Source of the DNA: Piscicola geometra
Taxonomy: Eukaryota > Annelida > Clitellata > Hirudinida > Piscicolidae
DNA: 64,000 nt
Reading direction: 5' to 3'
NCBI GenBank assembly: GCA_943735955.1
Contig: OX030958.1
Coordinates: 4,499,818 to 4,563,817 of the forward strand
Shown in pieces: positions 1-12,099 of this stretch. A program made the position numbers and the translations under genes. The notes beneath the pieces are model-generated. The model made no database searches and was not told the DNA's origin. It worked only from the letters and a program-made list of their open reading frames with translations. Numbering within the stretch: position 1 is the stretch's first letter; each line of letters starts with the position of its first letter.

Positions 1-178
1 CTTGGCGTTGACTTGCGATTGACAGGTGCTCAGCGAACAGGCCTGCTGCAGGGTATGCACGCAGTGAGGCAGGTCTGGAGGAGATCGTGCATGGACTGCA
101 CGAGGAGGAGGTTGGTGCCGCAATGAGGCCTGCCCTTTTAGTGTTTCACTCTGCACACGACACCTCAACCCTTCGTAG

Positions 179-435
179 TGTCTGACCTTGTAGACAAGAC
201 AACACCCTCAACGAACCAGGTGAAGGCGGAGAAGATGTCCTCGCTCTCGGTGACGGTGCCCATGATGCTCGACTGCAAGGCGCGTGAGAGGAGCTTCGTC
301 GATGAGACCAGACTCATCAGGAGCCTCGACTTGCCGCAGAAGTTGTGGGTGGCAGCGGAGACCGAGGTGTTCGCAGAGAAGTACCAGCAGTGCCCCAAGA
401 AGTTCGCGCTGATCGCCTCGTACCTGGAGAAGAAG
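179..435 (+). CDS. NCOR: NCoR-like exon: deacetylase-activating domain and first half of SANT1
   Basis: Acceptor TAG at 176-178, donor GTTTCC after 435. The translation matches the NCoR/SMRT DAD-SANT1 pattern: VPMMLD, then about 30 residues, then LWVAAETEVFAEKY and KKFALIASYLEKK. It ends in phase 0 within SANT helix 2, and the next exon (695-808) continues TVQDCVLFYYLTKK to the end of SANT1. Confidence 0.82.
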
Positions 436-3400
436 GTTTCCTTTTGGTGTCTTCTTAGCTCTCAGTATTGTTGTTTAGTTTTTTTTTTTCAAAACAAAAA
501 CATTTTTGCCGCATCTCTTAACATCCTGTCCTATCTGTTTCTTTCCCTCCACCCCTATCTATTTCCCCATCGGCCTCATCACATTTCAGATCTCCCGCTG
601 AATAAAATAACATTTCTGCGATTCAAAAATTTCTATTAACCGCTTTAAAGACGATCCAAAGACACACATCCACCTCTCCACCATCTCGTTCCAGACAGTG
701 CAGGACTGTGTGCTCTTCTACTACCTGACGAAGAAGGCCGCTGGATACAAGCAGATGGCTCGGAAGCACCAGGCGTCCAAGAAGAGAGACAAGAAGTTCA
801 GGAGCGCTGTGAGTTTTTGTCTGTGCGTTGTGCATGATGGTTATGATGTTAATGGATAATGGTGGTGATGATGATGATGATTAGTAATGGCAAAGGTAAT
901 CCTCATGCAGCCGAACACTGCTCAGAATGACAAGGCAACTCTGGTGACCAGGTTTCAACCTCTTACTTCAACACCCTCAATCTTCCCTTCACACCTCTCT
1001 CTATCACCTTCCATCTTTTTTTACACCTCCTATGTTTCGAATTTCATTATTCTATTTAATATCTTAATACAACCTAGTTCACCACCACCCAGCGATCCTG
1101 TCTCAGACGTCTGCTGCACCACAGCCTCTCTCATTTCCTTTCCAATTTCCTCAACCTCCACTTCAACCTCCCTCGATGCACCCTCATCGCCATCGTATCA
1201 GGCAACTCCCTCTTCCTCCATATCCACATCCTCCAACTTGGTGACTTCTGCAAGCACAACCAGCCTCCTATCCTCCCTCGTCTCTTCTTCATCCCTCCAT
1301 CAATCTGTTTTATCATCATCATCAGCATCAGCAGCATCGTCATCATCATCATCGAATACTTTCACAGCGTCTGTTGCTCTCTACTCGAGTGATCATACTT
1401 CGTCATCCTTCTCTACAACAACAAGAACAGCAGTAACAACAACAACAGTAGTAACAACAACAACGGCAACAACAACCAAAACACAAGAAACAACAACACC
1501 ACTCAAATCCTTCGCTCAACTCTCCAATCACAACAATTCCGACTGCGACAAAACACCCAATAACTTCAGCGCCCACTTTCCTCTCACCCCCTCCTCCCAC
1601 TCCATCACTGCTCCTTATTCCCACTCCGCCACATCCTCTTCCACCACCACTACTTCCAACTCCATTACCAACATCCATCTCAATTCTACAGCTACCCACC
1701 TTTTTTCAGCACCGCCATCTTCACAAAACTTTTCAGAGACAAATTCATTAACATCATTACTTCTTCCACCACCATCATTATCATCATCACTACTTTTATC
1801 ACTGACGTCATCATCATCATTATCATCACAAATTCGACAAAACCTATCTTTGAACATCAGCACGACACAAGAACACAGTACAACGCCAGTAATCATCTGC
1901 TCAAAATCTCTCCCCATCAGCAGCCAATCTCCCATCAACCAGCTTCTTCCACCACACCATTCAGCATCCACCTCCACCCTTCCTCCACCTCATTCTTCTC
2001 CCCTCTCTCATCTTCTCTCCTCCACCCTCCCTCCACCTCCCTCCTCCACCCTCCCTCCACCTCCCTCTTCCACCCTCCCTCCACCTCCCTCCTCAAACTA
2101 CTTCCTCGAAGACATCAGCGACAAGGAGGAGAGTGACAGTGTGGCCACTCTGAGTGCCGATGAAGGACCCTTTGTAGCCCAGGATGCCGAGAAGGAGGTA
2201 CCCCTCAACATCATCATCATCATCATCATCTTAGTTACTATTATACAGTCTTATATTCTCGAGGACTAGACCTGTTCTTTTGGTTTTGCATTCCTAGCTT
2301 CTTTTCTTAAAGCTCGTTGCTTCTGACCAGCCCCCTTCTATCAGTTCATGATTACTTGAGCTCTGCAAAGCGCGCCAGGGCAGGTCCATCGTAGCAGGAA
2401 GGTGCAGGGAGTTTAAATGGCGCGAATGACAAAGATGCCGCCAGTGATGATTCCATTAGAGGTAAATGTTAGCACAAATGATCTTCTAAGGAAGAGGCGA
2501 GGTATCCAAGGAATGAGGCTTGAGTGGGGCAGGTGTGCCTCGGCAGATACTGCACTATGACCAACTGGCTCTTGAGCCGCCTCTGCACACTTCAAGTCCC
2601 TTCCTGTCTCACTAATGAAGAGGCTGCATGCTTTCATCGACATACTCATCATTACCACCATGTCATCGTCATCATTATCATCATCATCAATTATATTCAT
2701 AATTTGAAATTGACAACTATTCACACTCTGAAAATTCCACCACCACCATTCTTGCGCTTGTAACCTCACAGCCGCTCAGCAAACGTATGAGGCTCTCTGA
2801 GACACAGCGGCACAGACAGACCTCCTCTGGCAAGGCATGCCTCAAAGCACCTCAAGGAGACGAGGAGGTGATGACGCTCGAGATGAAGCTCGCCTCCTGG
2901 GACAGCAGTCTGCCAACTCCGCAGAGGGGCAGTGTCCTTTGCCTCAGAAGGTGGCTTTTCGTTGGATGGAGATTCTATGTGTCTGTGCATTGTGTGCTGT
3001 GTTCGAAGGCTGGTGTTGAAATGTAGATGAGTTTCAGGTATTTCTGAAGCTTTTTGGCGTGTTCAAAAATGTCACCTATCTTAAAGTTCATTCAAGTTAT
3101 AACCCCAACACAGCCAAGCTGACTTGTGCAGCTACCAACAACTACTGACAACCTTCCAAGACAAGAGCATGCTCAACCACTCTCCCCTCAGCAACCTCAA
3201 CAACAACAGCAACCACACTAACAACCACCACAACAACAAGAGCAGTTCCGCAGGCATCAAGGACCTCATCCATGCCACCATCGAGAAGAACCTCCAGGCG
3301 TGCTCCACCAAGGAATCCAACGGAACTGCAGCAGCCTTCATCGCCTCCAACTACCCACAACAACAAATGTTGCATCGCCACAATATGCCGCAACAGAACC

Positions 3401-6400
3401 TACTTCAACAAAACGTCAAAAACAACAACCACCACAATAACATCAACAACAACCACAACATCAACAACAACATGATTTCTAAATCATCCACAGTCGACGA
3501 CCTCATCAAGCAGTACTTACAGCCAAGCCATCGTTCATCTCGCTACCCCCCTGCCACGACGCCTGAGACCCCCCTGAAGCAACCCTACCCTTCCACAACT
3601 TCTGAGACCTCTCAAAAACAACTTTACCCTGCAACAACTCTCAACAACCATTACACGGTGTGTTGAATGCTGCTTTGAAAAATGTTTAAATGCACATTTA
3701 AGGTTGCGCGCCTCTAACTTTGTAGGCGAGTTTTAAAAGCAGCGTGCATTGATCATGAATGTATGTTGCAGTGTGCACTTTGCATATACTCTGAGTTTTC
3801 TCCACTCTTCGACCATCACAGCAGCAGCAAGAGTTTCAGGCGCCTAGAAGTGTGTGCAGCCACTTCAACAGCGACCACAGCAGACTCTACGAACTGGCGG
3901 TGGCGGCAACCGAACTTGGGAGACTAGACGAGAGGGCAGGCAAGGATCAAGGCAGCAGTATGTGCAAGGACATTGACAGAGACACAGAACAGTCCAAGGA
4001 CTCACTCAGAGACGTCTTCAGAGGCTCTCAGGGACTGCACAACAGCACGCAAGCACACCCAGTCTCCAGCAAACCTGCCAACAACTCCTCTCCCTTGCTG
4101 CACACTGCACTCTCGCTGCCTGGCAGGGGCTCCATCACGAAAGGCACTTCAGGCAAGTTCGAAGCAGGCCACTCCCCCTGCTCCGCCCAGGACTTCCACG
4201 CCTCCACCAACGTCCTCCAGAACGACTTCCTGATCGCGCAGCAGATGAACCACTGCAAGGGAGACGAGGGCAAGGGGGCAGTGCTGAGGAGCAAGCAGGA
4301 GATGCAGGGTGATGTGAGGAGGAGGAGGAACAGTGTCGCTGACCTGACAGCGTCCCCTCTCGACCGCTTCCAGCCTGCTCCTCGACACAGCAGTGTGGCG
4401 GCGTTGCACGAAGAGAGTGTTGGTGGCAGGACAGGCATGTCGCAGGAGGAAGCCACGCTGCACAGGACGTCGGAGCAGCTGCAACGCCACCTAAGCAAGT
4501 TCACTGACATGCCAGGCTCGTCGCAGCAGATGACCGCTGCCAACCTGATCGAGGCGATCATCTATCTGCAGATCAACAAACTCGACAAATCAGACGCCCT
4601 GTCGCCCCCTTCGGAACTCACCACCTGCCTCTTCCCGCACTCACCCTCCCACCAGAGGCGCTCCTCCGAAGGCAAACTGCCCACCGAAGAGCCTCACCGC
4701 AGCACTGCAGCAACTCCCGTCAGACAGGTCTTGCCTGTTGACAACAACGCGAAGAGTCTTGCAAGCAAGCACAAGGAAGCCATGATGGTTGCCAAGGAGA
4801 CTGACGAGGAAGCGAGGATGAAACGCAAGTACGGAGTGATGAAGGGCAGTGGCAAGGACATGAAGACGAGGATGATCGATGAGTGGCTGGCGTCGTCGCT
4901 GCACCAGACGCAGCACGACGACCTAAAGCATCCTTCCTTCAAGAGACCTCGCATGCACTCGCCCTCTGGACTGCCGCACTGTGGTCGTCTGACGCAGAAG
5001 CAGCTGCAGCACCACCAGGCACTCCTCGACCAACCCTCCGAGAAGATCGTCACTGCCAGCGACCGCATCGAAGCCATCATCGCCGCCGACATCGGCTCCG
5101 AGGAACCAGGCTTTCTGCAAAACAAAGGTTTGCTTTTTGCGCATGGTGTGTCTTTAATTGCTGTTTTTTGAAAAATAAGACAGCTACTGAAAAAAACGGG
5201 ATGTAAAATAAAAGACTTTCAAATTTTTGATCATTGTCGTCAATCAGGAAAACAAATTTGGATCTTATTAAATAATCTAACACTACCAACTTTGGGTGGA
5301 TTTACATTTTTAAGGGTTGGGGTTATTAAAAAATGTTAAAAAAGGTTTTTTTAAATCTTCAAACTCCGTCCCTTGACTTGGTGGTGTTGGATTATTTAAT
5401 ATGATCCAAAAATTTAGCAAACGGCTAGATAGGCTATCGACAGTTGGAACTCTACCACTCCATGCAACCACACCACACCACCACGACAGAGATGCAGTCA
5501 GCCATGAAGGAGTACCTCAGGATGACGTCATCCTTCGACTCACTCCACTCGCCCTTCATACCTCACTTCAACCTCTACGAGGGCAACTCCTCCAAGCCCT
5601 CCAGACCCCTCATCACCGCCTCCAAAGCCGTCTCCAAGTTGTCCACTTCTTCCAACCACCCCGCCACATCCTACCCAACCACCACACCCTCCGTCTACCC
5701 AACCAACACACCTTCCATCACATCCTCCATCTATCCTACCACCACACCCTCCATCTACCCTACCACCACACCCTCCATCTACCCTGCCAACCAAACTGAT
5801 CCAGTACTCCGTAACAACCAGTGTCACGATGAGTCATATACCAATAATAATAATAATAATAATAAAAATGACGAAGGCAAAAACAGGAAGAGGGTTGATG
5901 GGGTGGTGCATGGAGGGGCCAGTGGTGCGAGGCAGCACTCCCCTGGCAAACGTAACAACAACAACAACTATAATCATTACGGCAACTGCGATAACGACAA
6001 AAACATTAACAACCACCACCACAACAACAGCAACAACAACAACGCCGTCAGTAGCAGAAGCATCATCGATGTAGAAGTAGAAAACATCTGCCATCGTGCA
6101 ACACCCACCTCATTGCATCTTTCAGATATGAGCTCCAACACCAACAACAAAAGCTACAACAGCAGCAGCAACAACAACAACATTAATAGCATCAACAACA
6201 ACAACAACATTAATAGTATCAACAACCGCAACAACACCCTTCAGATGTCCTCTAAAACACAAATCGCCTTGCAGCATCATCATCATCAGCGAATGCTCTT
6301 GTCGCATCAGCAGCAACACCAGCAACTCCAAAGACTCAACCACACAGAACAACTTGACCACGCTCAACAGAAAGAAACGCCAACGACCACAACGCCACGC

Positions 6401-7993
6401 CATCAACAAAGGGATGTTGACAAATCTTGTTGCACAAACAATAATGATTCGAATCGCAACGCAAGCATTTTTTCAACAACCAAATCAGTAGCAACTACAG
6501 ACTCAACTTCTACAACTACCATATCAACAACTACTACAGCTACCACAACCACATCAACAACTAATAGCACAACCACAACTGATACAACTACCACAAAAAC
6601 ACCTTCAACTTCTGGAAAGCTTTGCACAAGCCACTTAAACTGGAAAGCGAAGATGTTGCGACAGCATGTAAGTTCTCATAGCGAATGTCATGATTCGTTG
6701 CATTGTCTGTCGCCTGAACACGCCATTAACCATTTGCTATGCTTTCAATCCATTGACACTGACACCTAGTTACCCCTCCATCTTCACTGCCACTCCTACA
6801 GCAGCTGGATGAGTTGACACCATCTCGCCAGTGCAGCACCACAGTACCCTCCACGAAACCTCTGTGCGCTCTCCTGTCCACCATTCCAGCTGCAGACACC
6901 TCAACCTCAACTACAACCATTATTCCAGCAAGCACTCGATTGAGCAGTGCAGCTTTTTCTGGCATTCCCTCACCTCTGCTCCAGGCACCCCCCTCGAACA
7001 CTCTCCAGGGACAGTGCACCACCACTCCACCACAAGCACCTCCCAACAACTTCGAATCGTCTTCCAGTCTTCAGCCTCCACCCTCCCGTTCACCATCCCC
7101 ACAAAAACAACCCGATCACCTTCCAACACCACCCACCACGCTCCCGCCAACACCTACCTTCACCATTTCAGCGCCACATGCACCCACCACCCCTTTTCAT
7201 ACGCCCTCTTATACTCCCACAAAAGCATCCACTACCCTGCCACCAGCACCCTCCACCACCCCTCCACGAGCATCCCCCTCCCCTCCCTCCTGGCAGCACC
7301 ACTCTCCAGCCAGCAGCTGCAACTCCTGCGACAGCCTCAGGATCGACATTCCAAACGATGACGAGGATGTCAATGCTGGCAATCTCAGTATTGATAGTGA
7401 TGCCAAGGTCGGTCATGATAGTGATGCCAAGGTCGGTCATGATAGTGATGCCAAGGTCGGTCATGATTGCGATGCCAAGGTCGGTCATGATAGTGATGGA
7501 AAGTCTGTTCATGATAGTGATACCAAGTCTGTTCATGATAGTGATGGCAAGGATGGTCATGATAGTGATGGCAAGGCTGATCTTGATAGTGATGCCAAGG
7601 TTGGTCATGATATTGATGCCAAGGTTGGTCATGGTAATGATGGTAAAGATTCTCAACGATTAATCACGGATGGCTGTAAGAAAAAGACTCATGCAGTCGT
7701 CTCAGGTGCTGATAGTAGTAGCCTCGATACTACTACTATGACCACTTTCCGTGGAGTAGACCAAAGGGATCACTATAACTATAAGCAGAAGGGCTCAGAG
7801 GGTGTTAGTACTAGTGGTGGCGGTGATGGTGAAGTGGTTAGAGGCTGTGTGTCGTCAAGCAGTCATCGTCTAAATACCGGCAACACTACTGCCCCTACTA
7901 CTGCTACTAATACTGCTACTACTGCTAATACTTCTGCTACTACTATTACTTCTGCTACTAATACTTCTGCTACTACTACTACTTCTGCTACTT

Positions 7994-8076
<83 letters not shown>

Positions 8077-8286
8077 GCTGCCTCTCTTAATACTGATTTC
8101 ACTACTAACACAAATAATACTAATACTGTTCATGATGCTTCTATAAACGATAACGAAAATGTTAATATAAACAAAAATAATAGTAATAAGGATAATAATA
8201 ACAGTAATAATTATAATAATAACAGTAAAACTGCTGATTCTGCAGCCGACTCTAATGCTCCTATTTCCAAGAACTCTTCTTCGTGA
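179..8286 (+). CDS. NCOR: NCoR/SMRT-type nuclear receptor corepressor, 3' part of gene
   Basis: Scaffold that tethers HDAC3 complexes to unliganded nuclear receptors in the nucleus. The first two exons (179-435, 695-808) encode the deacetylase-activating/SANT1 region: a VPMMLD stretch like the PPMMFD of vertebrate NCoR, then KFALIASYLEKK joined in phase to TVQDCVLFYYLTKK. Later exons whose phases agree are 3132-3657, 3840-5127, 5433-6667 and 6805-8286 (stop). A further exon ends near 2197; its start and those of others between 810 and 3131 are unresolved. Two IEAII motifs (about 4547-4561 and 5068-5082) fit the CoRNR-box consensus. The rest is Ser/Thr/Asn/Gln-rich and disordered. I did not find SANT2. 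The 5' end lies outside the window. Family assignment is strong; the middle exons are uncertain. Confidence 0.8.
695..808 (+). CDS. NCOR: NCoR-like exon: second half of SANT1
   Basis: Acceptor TTCCAG ends at 694 and donor GTGAGT begins at 809. The exon is exactly 38 codons in phase 0. It holds the SANT recognition-helix region (QDCVLFYYLTKK) followed by a basic tail (ARKHQASKKRDKK), as in NCoR. Confidence 0.82.
1108..2197 (+). CDS. NCOR: Low-complexity Ser/Thr/Pro-rich NCoR-like exon, left edge uncertain
   Basis: The reading frame is open for over 1 kb and ends in an ordinary acidic stretch (EDISDKEESDSVATLSADEG) before a GTACCC donor at 2198, which supports coding. Most residues are Ser, Thr, Pro or Asn, partly from CAT/CAC trinucleotide runs. 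The TCTCAG at about 1102-1107 is one possible acceptor, but others exist and part of the open frame may be intron. Confidence 0.45.
3840..5127 (+). CDS. NCOR: NCoR-like exon with two CoRNR-box-like motifs
   Basis: Acceptor GTTTCAG ends at 3839. The exon is 429 codons plus one base and joins in phase to 5433 through an acceptor at 5431-5432. Composition is more ordinary than in neighbouring exons. Two IEAII motifs, in NLIEAIIYLQI and DRIEAIIAADI, fit the (I/L)xx(I/V)I core by which corepressors bind nuclear receptors. Binding is inference. Confidence 0.7.
5433..6667 (+). CDS. NCOR: NCoR-like exon, Asn/Thr/His-rich
   Basis: The exon starts with YRQLELYHSMQPHH and contains MKEYLRMTSSFDSLHSPFIPHFNLYEG, the only non-repetitive part. 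The remainder is poly-Asn, TNNN and TTT-rich. The donor GTAAGT follows 6667, and the exon is 411 codons plus two bases, in phase with both neighbours. Confidence 0.65.
6805..8286 (+). CDS. NCOR: NCoR-like terminal coding exon
   Basis: The acceptor is a NAGNAG (CAGCAG at 6799-6804), so one Gln may be optional. The exon runs 493 codons to a TGA at 8284-8286. It contains an eight-residue coding repeat (HDSDAKVG type, 7396-7650) and a long (ACT)n tract giving poly-Thr. No conserved domain is visible. Confidence 0.6.
7396..7650 (+). repeat. 24-bp coding minisatellite (HDSDAKVG)
   Basis: About ten tandem copies of a 24-bp unit encode variants of HDSDAKVG and keep the frame open. Substitutions (AKVG, GKSV, GKDG, GKAD) are mostly in the second half of each unit. 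The tract is a charged low-complexity segment of the NCoR-like protein. Confidence 0.85.
7985..8072 (+). repeat. (ACT)n microsatellite encoding poly-Thr
   Basis: A long uninterrupted ACT run sits inside the NCoR-like terminal exon, flanked by imperfect ACT/GCT/ATT triplets (7885-8085). Confidence 0.9.
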
Positions 8287-8991
8287 CGACGATGTAGCGA
8301 TGATTAAGAAGGAGCCGTCAGGAAGCAGATGAGTGGTTGAAGACGTCAGAGAGGTGGTTGTGCAGTGGTGGTGGTGGTGCAGTGGAGGTCTGAGGTGATG
8401 GTACAGTGGTGGTTGTACAGTTGTGGTGGTGCAGTTTTTATGCAGTGATGGTGGGGGTGCAGGAAGGTTGTGCATTTGGGTGGATGTCTCACAAGCCTCC
8501 TTCAGACTTATCAATCCATTGTAATCTCTAATGAATTGCTGCAATTCCAGTGATTCTGCTCCAAGTTATATTTATTCGCTTCATTTCAAGTGAATGGCGT
8601 ATTCTTGACGCACAAATGCTTCGATTGAGCATCCTCAACGCCAGACATGCAAGCATCTTCCAATGCAGCAGCGTCATCACTAGGGAGCTGTGCTGTTTCA
8701 AATGAATGTACAATAATGCAGTGGTGTGTGGTGTGGATGGATGGATGGATGGATGGATGGATGGATGTTTCCGACGGATGAGTGCATGGACAGGATGTCT
8801 GAGCAGCTGTTGCCAAGGTGACGACTGCTTCCTTTCTACCGCATGCATGTGCTCGATGGCACGAGACCTTCGCGCTTGCCGTCGTCGTCGTCAGTGCGTA
8901 CCTGCGTATTGTGCACGTATTACTTCATTGTTACCGTTGTTACTACTCTTAAGCTAATAGCTTACTTGTCTTATTTTTTGTTATATATTCG

Positions 8992-9022
<31 letters not shown>

Positions 9023-9086
9023 GCTCGACTATTGTACCTTAAAAACTTAGTAAACGTTTTTCAATAAATTTGTTGAATAAAAAATA
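8287..9086 (+). other. Probable 3'UTR of NCoR-like gene
   Basis: Noncoding stretch after the stop. It has GGTGGT-rich sequence, an (ATGG)n microsatellite at about 8733-8768, an AT dinucleotide run at 8993-9020, and two AATAAA hexamers (9063-9068 and about 9076-9081) that could direct polyadenylation. Confidence 0.5.
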
Positions 9087-9786
9087 TTTTTTTACTCTAT
9101 ATAAAATATACTTCAATTTCAAACAAAATCAAATAACCTTAAGGATGAATCAACCTTCATTTCCAACCTCATCTCCACCACCATCATCATAATCACCACA
9201 CCATCACTATCACCACAGTACAATTATTCCTACTACAGCATCGTCATTACCACAGCATCGTCATTATCACTACAGCATCATTGTCATCATCATCATCCCT
9301 ATGGCAACACGAGGCTCATCAAACGGTCCACTGCTTGGTGCTTCTATTTTGTTTTTTACGGTTAGAGAGGAACTGGTAGACTACGATGGCAGTCAGTCAA
9401 GCTTCCAGTCGAATGTTAGCTAAGACTTTCTGAATCATTTTGGCGCTGGTGTTGAGGGTATATTTAACTTTATAAATTATATTAAGATAACAAGAAGTAT
9501 AATACAATAGTTAATAAAAATTATTTTAAAGAAAAAGTATTGGATTCTTCACGTTTGCACTTTTTGCATTCTTTGCTAAGCTTATTAAAAAAAACCTGTA
9601 AATTGCTTCCATCCAAACTCATAGTTTCCATTACCCTCCCTAAATCGTCATACTGATTTTACTGGTGATCGAAAAGCCAATGAAAAATACATGAAAGAAG
9701 TTTATTTGATCTTCAAGAGATGTAGCATTCGTTCAGTAAGGCATTAAGGCATGATAATGGAGAGAGTGGTCGTCGTTGCAAGTGCT
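9087..9786. other. Intergenic spacer with CATCAT/CACCAC low complexity
   Basis: No supportable gene. It holds an imperfect trinucleotide region at 9170-9300 and the probable 3'UTR of DERA (on -) nearest 9786. Confidence 0.5.
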
Positions 9787-12099
9787 TCAAGCCATTGACA
9801 CCTCGTGCGCGGCCAAGTGGCTTGCGGTGATGCAGTGGTAGATTTGTTTTTCAATCTCCGTCACCAATGAACTCGCGCCAATTCTGAACAGCTCAGGCCT
9901 CGTCCACTCGTCTCCTGTCGTAGTCATCATCTTCATCATCATCGCCATCATTGCTTGCGAGTGATTGCGAGCAACACACTCTCCCTCCATTCCACCCATA
10001 AACACCCTCACTCCATCCCACACGAAGTCGATTGAATCGCTCACGAACCAAGTTCTTCCTTCATGAGCACCAGCCACGACAGAGCCTCCTTGCCGCTCTT
10101 GATCCCGCCAGCAGGTTTGAAGCCAACCTGCGTTAATGAACCAAAAGGTTTTTAGCTTAACCACAGCAACGCGTGTAGGTGAGAAGGTAGCATAAACAAA
10201 ATATTTTATTAAATGATGCATGTCTCAATAGAAATCTATTTGATGCAAAGTATGCTGAACAAAGTACATTGAGTCCAGTCAGTTGCTTGTAGCGTCTGAT
10301 GGCTCGGAGCATCACCAGAGCCGCCTCCATCGTCGCATTGACCACTTCCTTGCCTGTCGACGTCTTCACGAAATCCGCGCCTGTAAAGTGTTGCAGCATG
10401 CATTCAATTCACCCACTCACAACCCTTCCACATGCCCATAAGAAGATGACCGCCTAGGTTTTCATGATGCATTCTTGCTTCTTTATTTTAAAATAATTCA
10501 TATTAAATAATAAACAAGAAATATTAAAATACTGATGCACTCAAGAGTGCACCCACCCACCCAGCCACCTGCCACTATCACCACCCACCCAGCCACCTGC
10601 CATCATCGCCACCATGCACGCCTTGTACACAGTCGTCAAATTCGCCAACTCCCCCGTCGCCAAGATCACCTGTAGTGATGGGAGGAGGAGGAAGCATGAA
10701 GGAAGGATGAAAGCAGATGAATATGAACCAGTTGTGAATGAGATGAGCATTCAATGATGAAAGATGAATTTTGCATGCATTTTTACAAATGACGATGAAT
10801 TGTGTATGAATGACGATGAATTGTGTATGAATGACGATGAATTGTGAATGAATGACGATGAATTGTGTATGATGACGATGAATTGTGTGGAAAGGAAGAT
10901 GCATATTGCCTTCATGTGAGCCTCCTTGCAAGCTGCTTTCATTTGCTTGACTTCATCGTAAAGACCTGAGTTGAAAAAAAAACTTGGCAATAGTTCCGAC
11001 TTTGGGAAACTTTCCTGAGCGCAACAAATAGAGTTTTTTCTGATAAAAAACGTCTTGAAGTCCGTCCGGCTTTACGCCACGTTAATAATACTCATCGTTA
11101 TATTGCATTGCACAACAACTGTGGCGAGCACTCACCTTCCCACTGGGCCCCAAGCACCAGGGCCCTGTTGAGCACCACATCGATCTCTGAAGCGCCATCC
11201 TCGACGGCGTGTGCAATCTCCTGCAACCTCGACTCCAAGGCAGTCTGTCCTGCAGGAAAGCCACTCGCCACTGAGGGTGGTGTGATCCTTGAAGAGACTT
11301 TGCATGCACCTTTCCCCCTCTCCACCCACCCACCTTGCGTGCACCACCTCTCCATCCACCCACCTTGCATGCATCATCCTCTCCATCCACACACCTTGCA
11401 TGCACCACCTCTCCATTCACCCACCTTGCATGCACCATCCTCCTATCCACCCACCTGCATGCACCACCCCTCCATCCACCCACCTTGTATATACCATCCT
11501 CTCATCCACCAGCCTTGCATGCACCATCCACCCACCTTGCACCCCTCCATCCACCATTAAACCACCACCTGAAGCAATCGGAATGGCTTTAGCAGACAGT
11601 CCTTCCAAAGTTTTCTTGCAGTCTGCAACTCTGTTTGGATACACACAGACCGCAGCACATCGGATGTCTGTGTAGTTTCGAATGAAGAGAACTTGTTGGG
11701 TGTGAAAGTTTTGTGAAAGTATGGCAAGTGATTCCAGTCTTACCAAGGTCTTGCAGCTGAATGGCTTTGAGCCAGTCTTTCTGCACTGGTCGAGAAGCTT
11801 TGTGGCACAAGCGCTGCACGTTTGACGCTGTGTCGTCTCCAGAAAGAGTCGTCAAGTCAATGCAGGTCACAGCCCTGAGTAGCCAGGCCAACTGAGTGGA
11901 AATGGAAGTTTAGAGAATATTCAGTAGAATGCGGAGTTGCTGAAACAATTACCTGGTATTCTTTGTTGATAGGTCGTGAAGAAGCCAGATGAGCCACTCT
12001 TCTCTTGACGGCAGGCAGATTTATGTTCACATTACACAAGAGAGTTTTATCTGTGGGTTTTGAAACAATCAATGCTTCAAATTTATTATGGCTTCCCAA
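9787..12099 (-). CDS. DERA: Deoxyribose-phosphate aldolase, nine exons
   Basis: Cytosolic class I aldolase that cleaves 2-deoxyribose 5-phosphate to glyceraldehyde 3-phosphate and acetaldehyde (deoxynucleoside catabolism). Exons in transcript order: 11953-12099, 11744-11891, 11569-11667, 11136-11270, 10910-10965, 10597-10669, 10268-10380, 10049-10127, 9787-9914. All junction phases agree. Seen motifs: CIDLTTLSGDDTASNVQRLC, AAVCVYPNRV, SGFPAGQTAL, VEDGASEIDVVLNRALVLG, GADFVKTSTGKE (Schiff-base Lys region), VGFKPAGGI and a DEW..PELFRIGAS C-terminus. Length is close to the human enzyme. The start Met at 12097-12099 is a guess because the N-terminus is weakly conserved. The intron after exon 5 has a GC donor. 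Introns contain minisatellites. Confidence 0.93.
10558..10612 (-). repeat. Two-copy duplication spanning a DERA splice donor
   Basis: The motif CCAGCCACCTGCCA occurs at about 10560-10573 and 10590-10603. The copy next to exon 6 supplies the real donor (10595-10596). The other copy repeats the same donor context about 30 bp into the intron, and its use would shift the frame. Confidence 0.7.
10789..10889. repeat. 21-bp minisatellite in DERA intron
   Basis: About five tandem copies of a unit containing GACGATGAATTGTG, immediately downstream of DERA exon 5 on -. Confidence 0.85.
11317..11558. repeat. About 30-bp minisatellite in DERA intron
   Basis: About eight imperfect copies of a CCACCCACCTTGCATGCACC-type unit fill the intron between exons 3 and 4. 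ORFs reading through it are artefacts of the repeat. Confidence 0.85.

Noticed and set aside
8990..9060. Tyr/Ile-alternating ORF end
   Set aside because: Artefact of the AT dinucleotide run in the 3'UTR.
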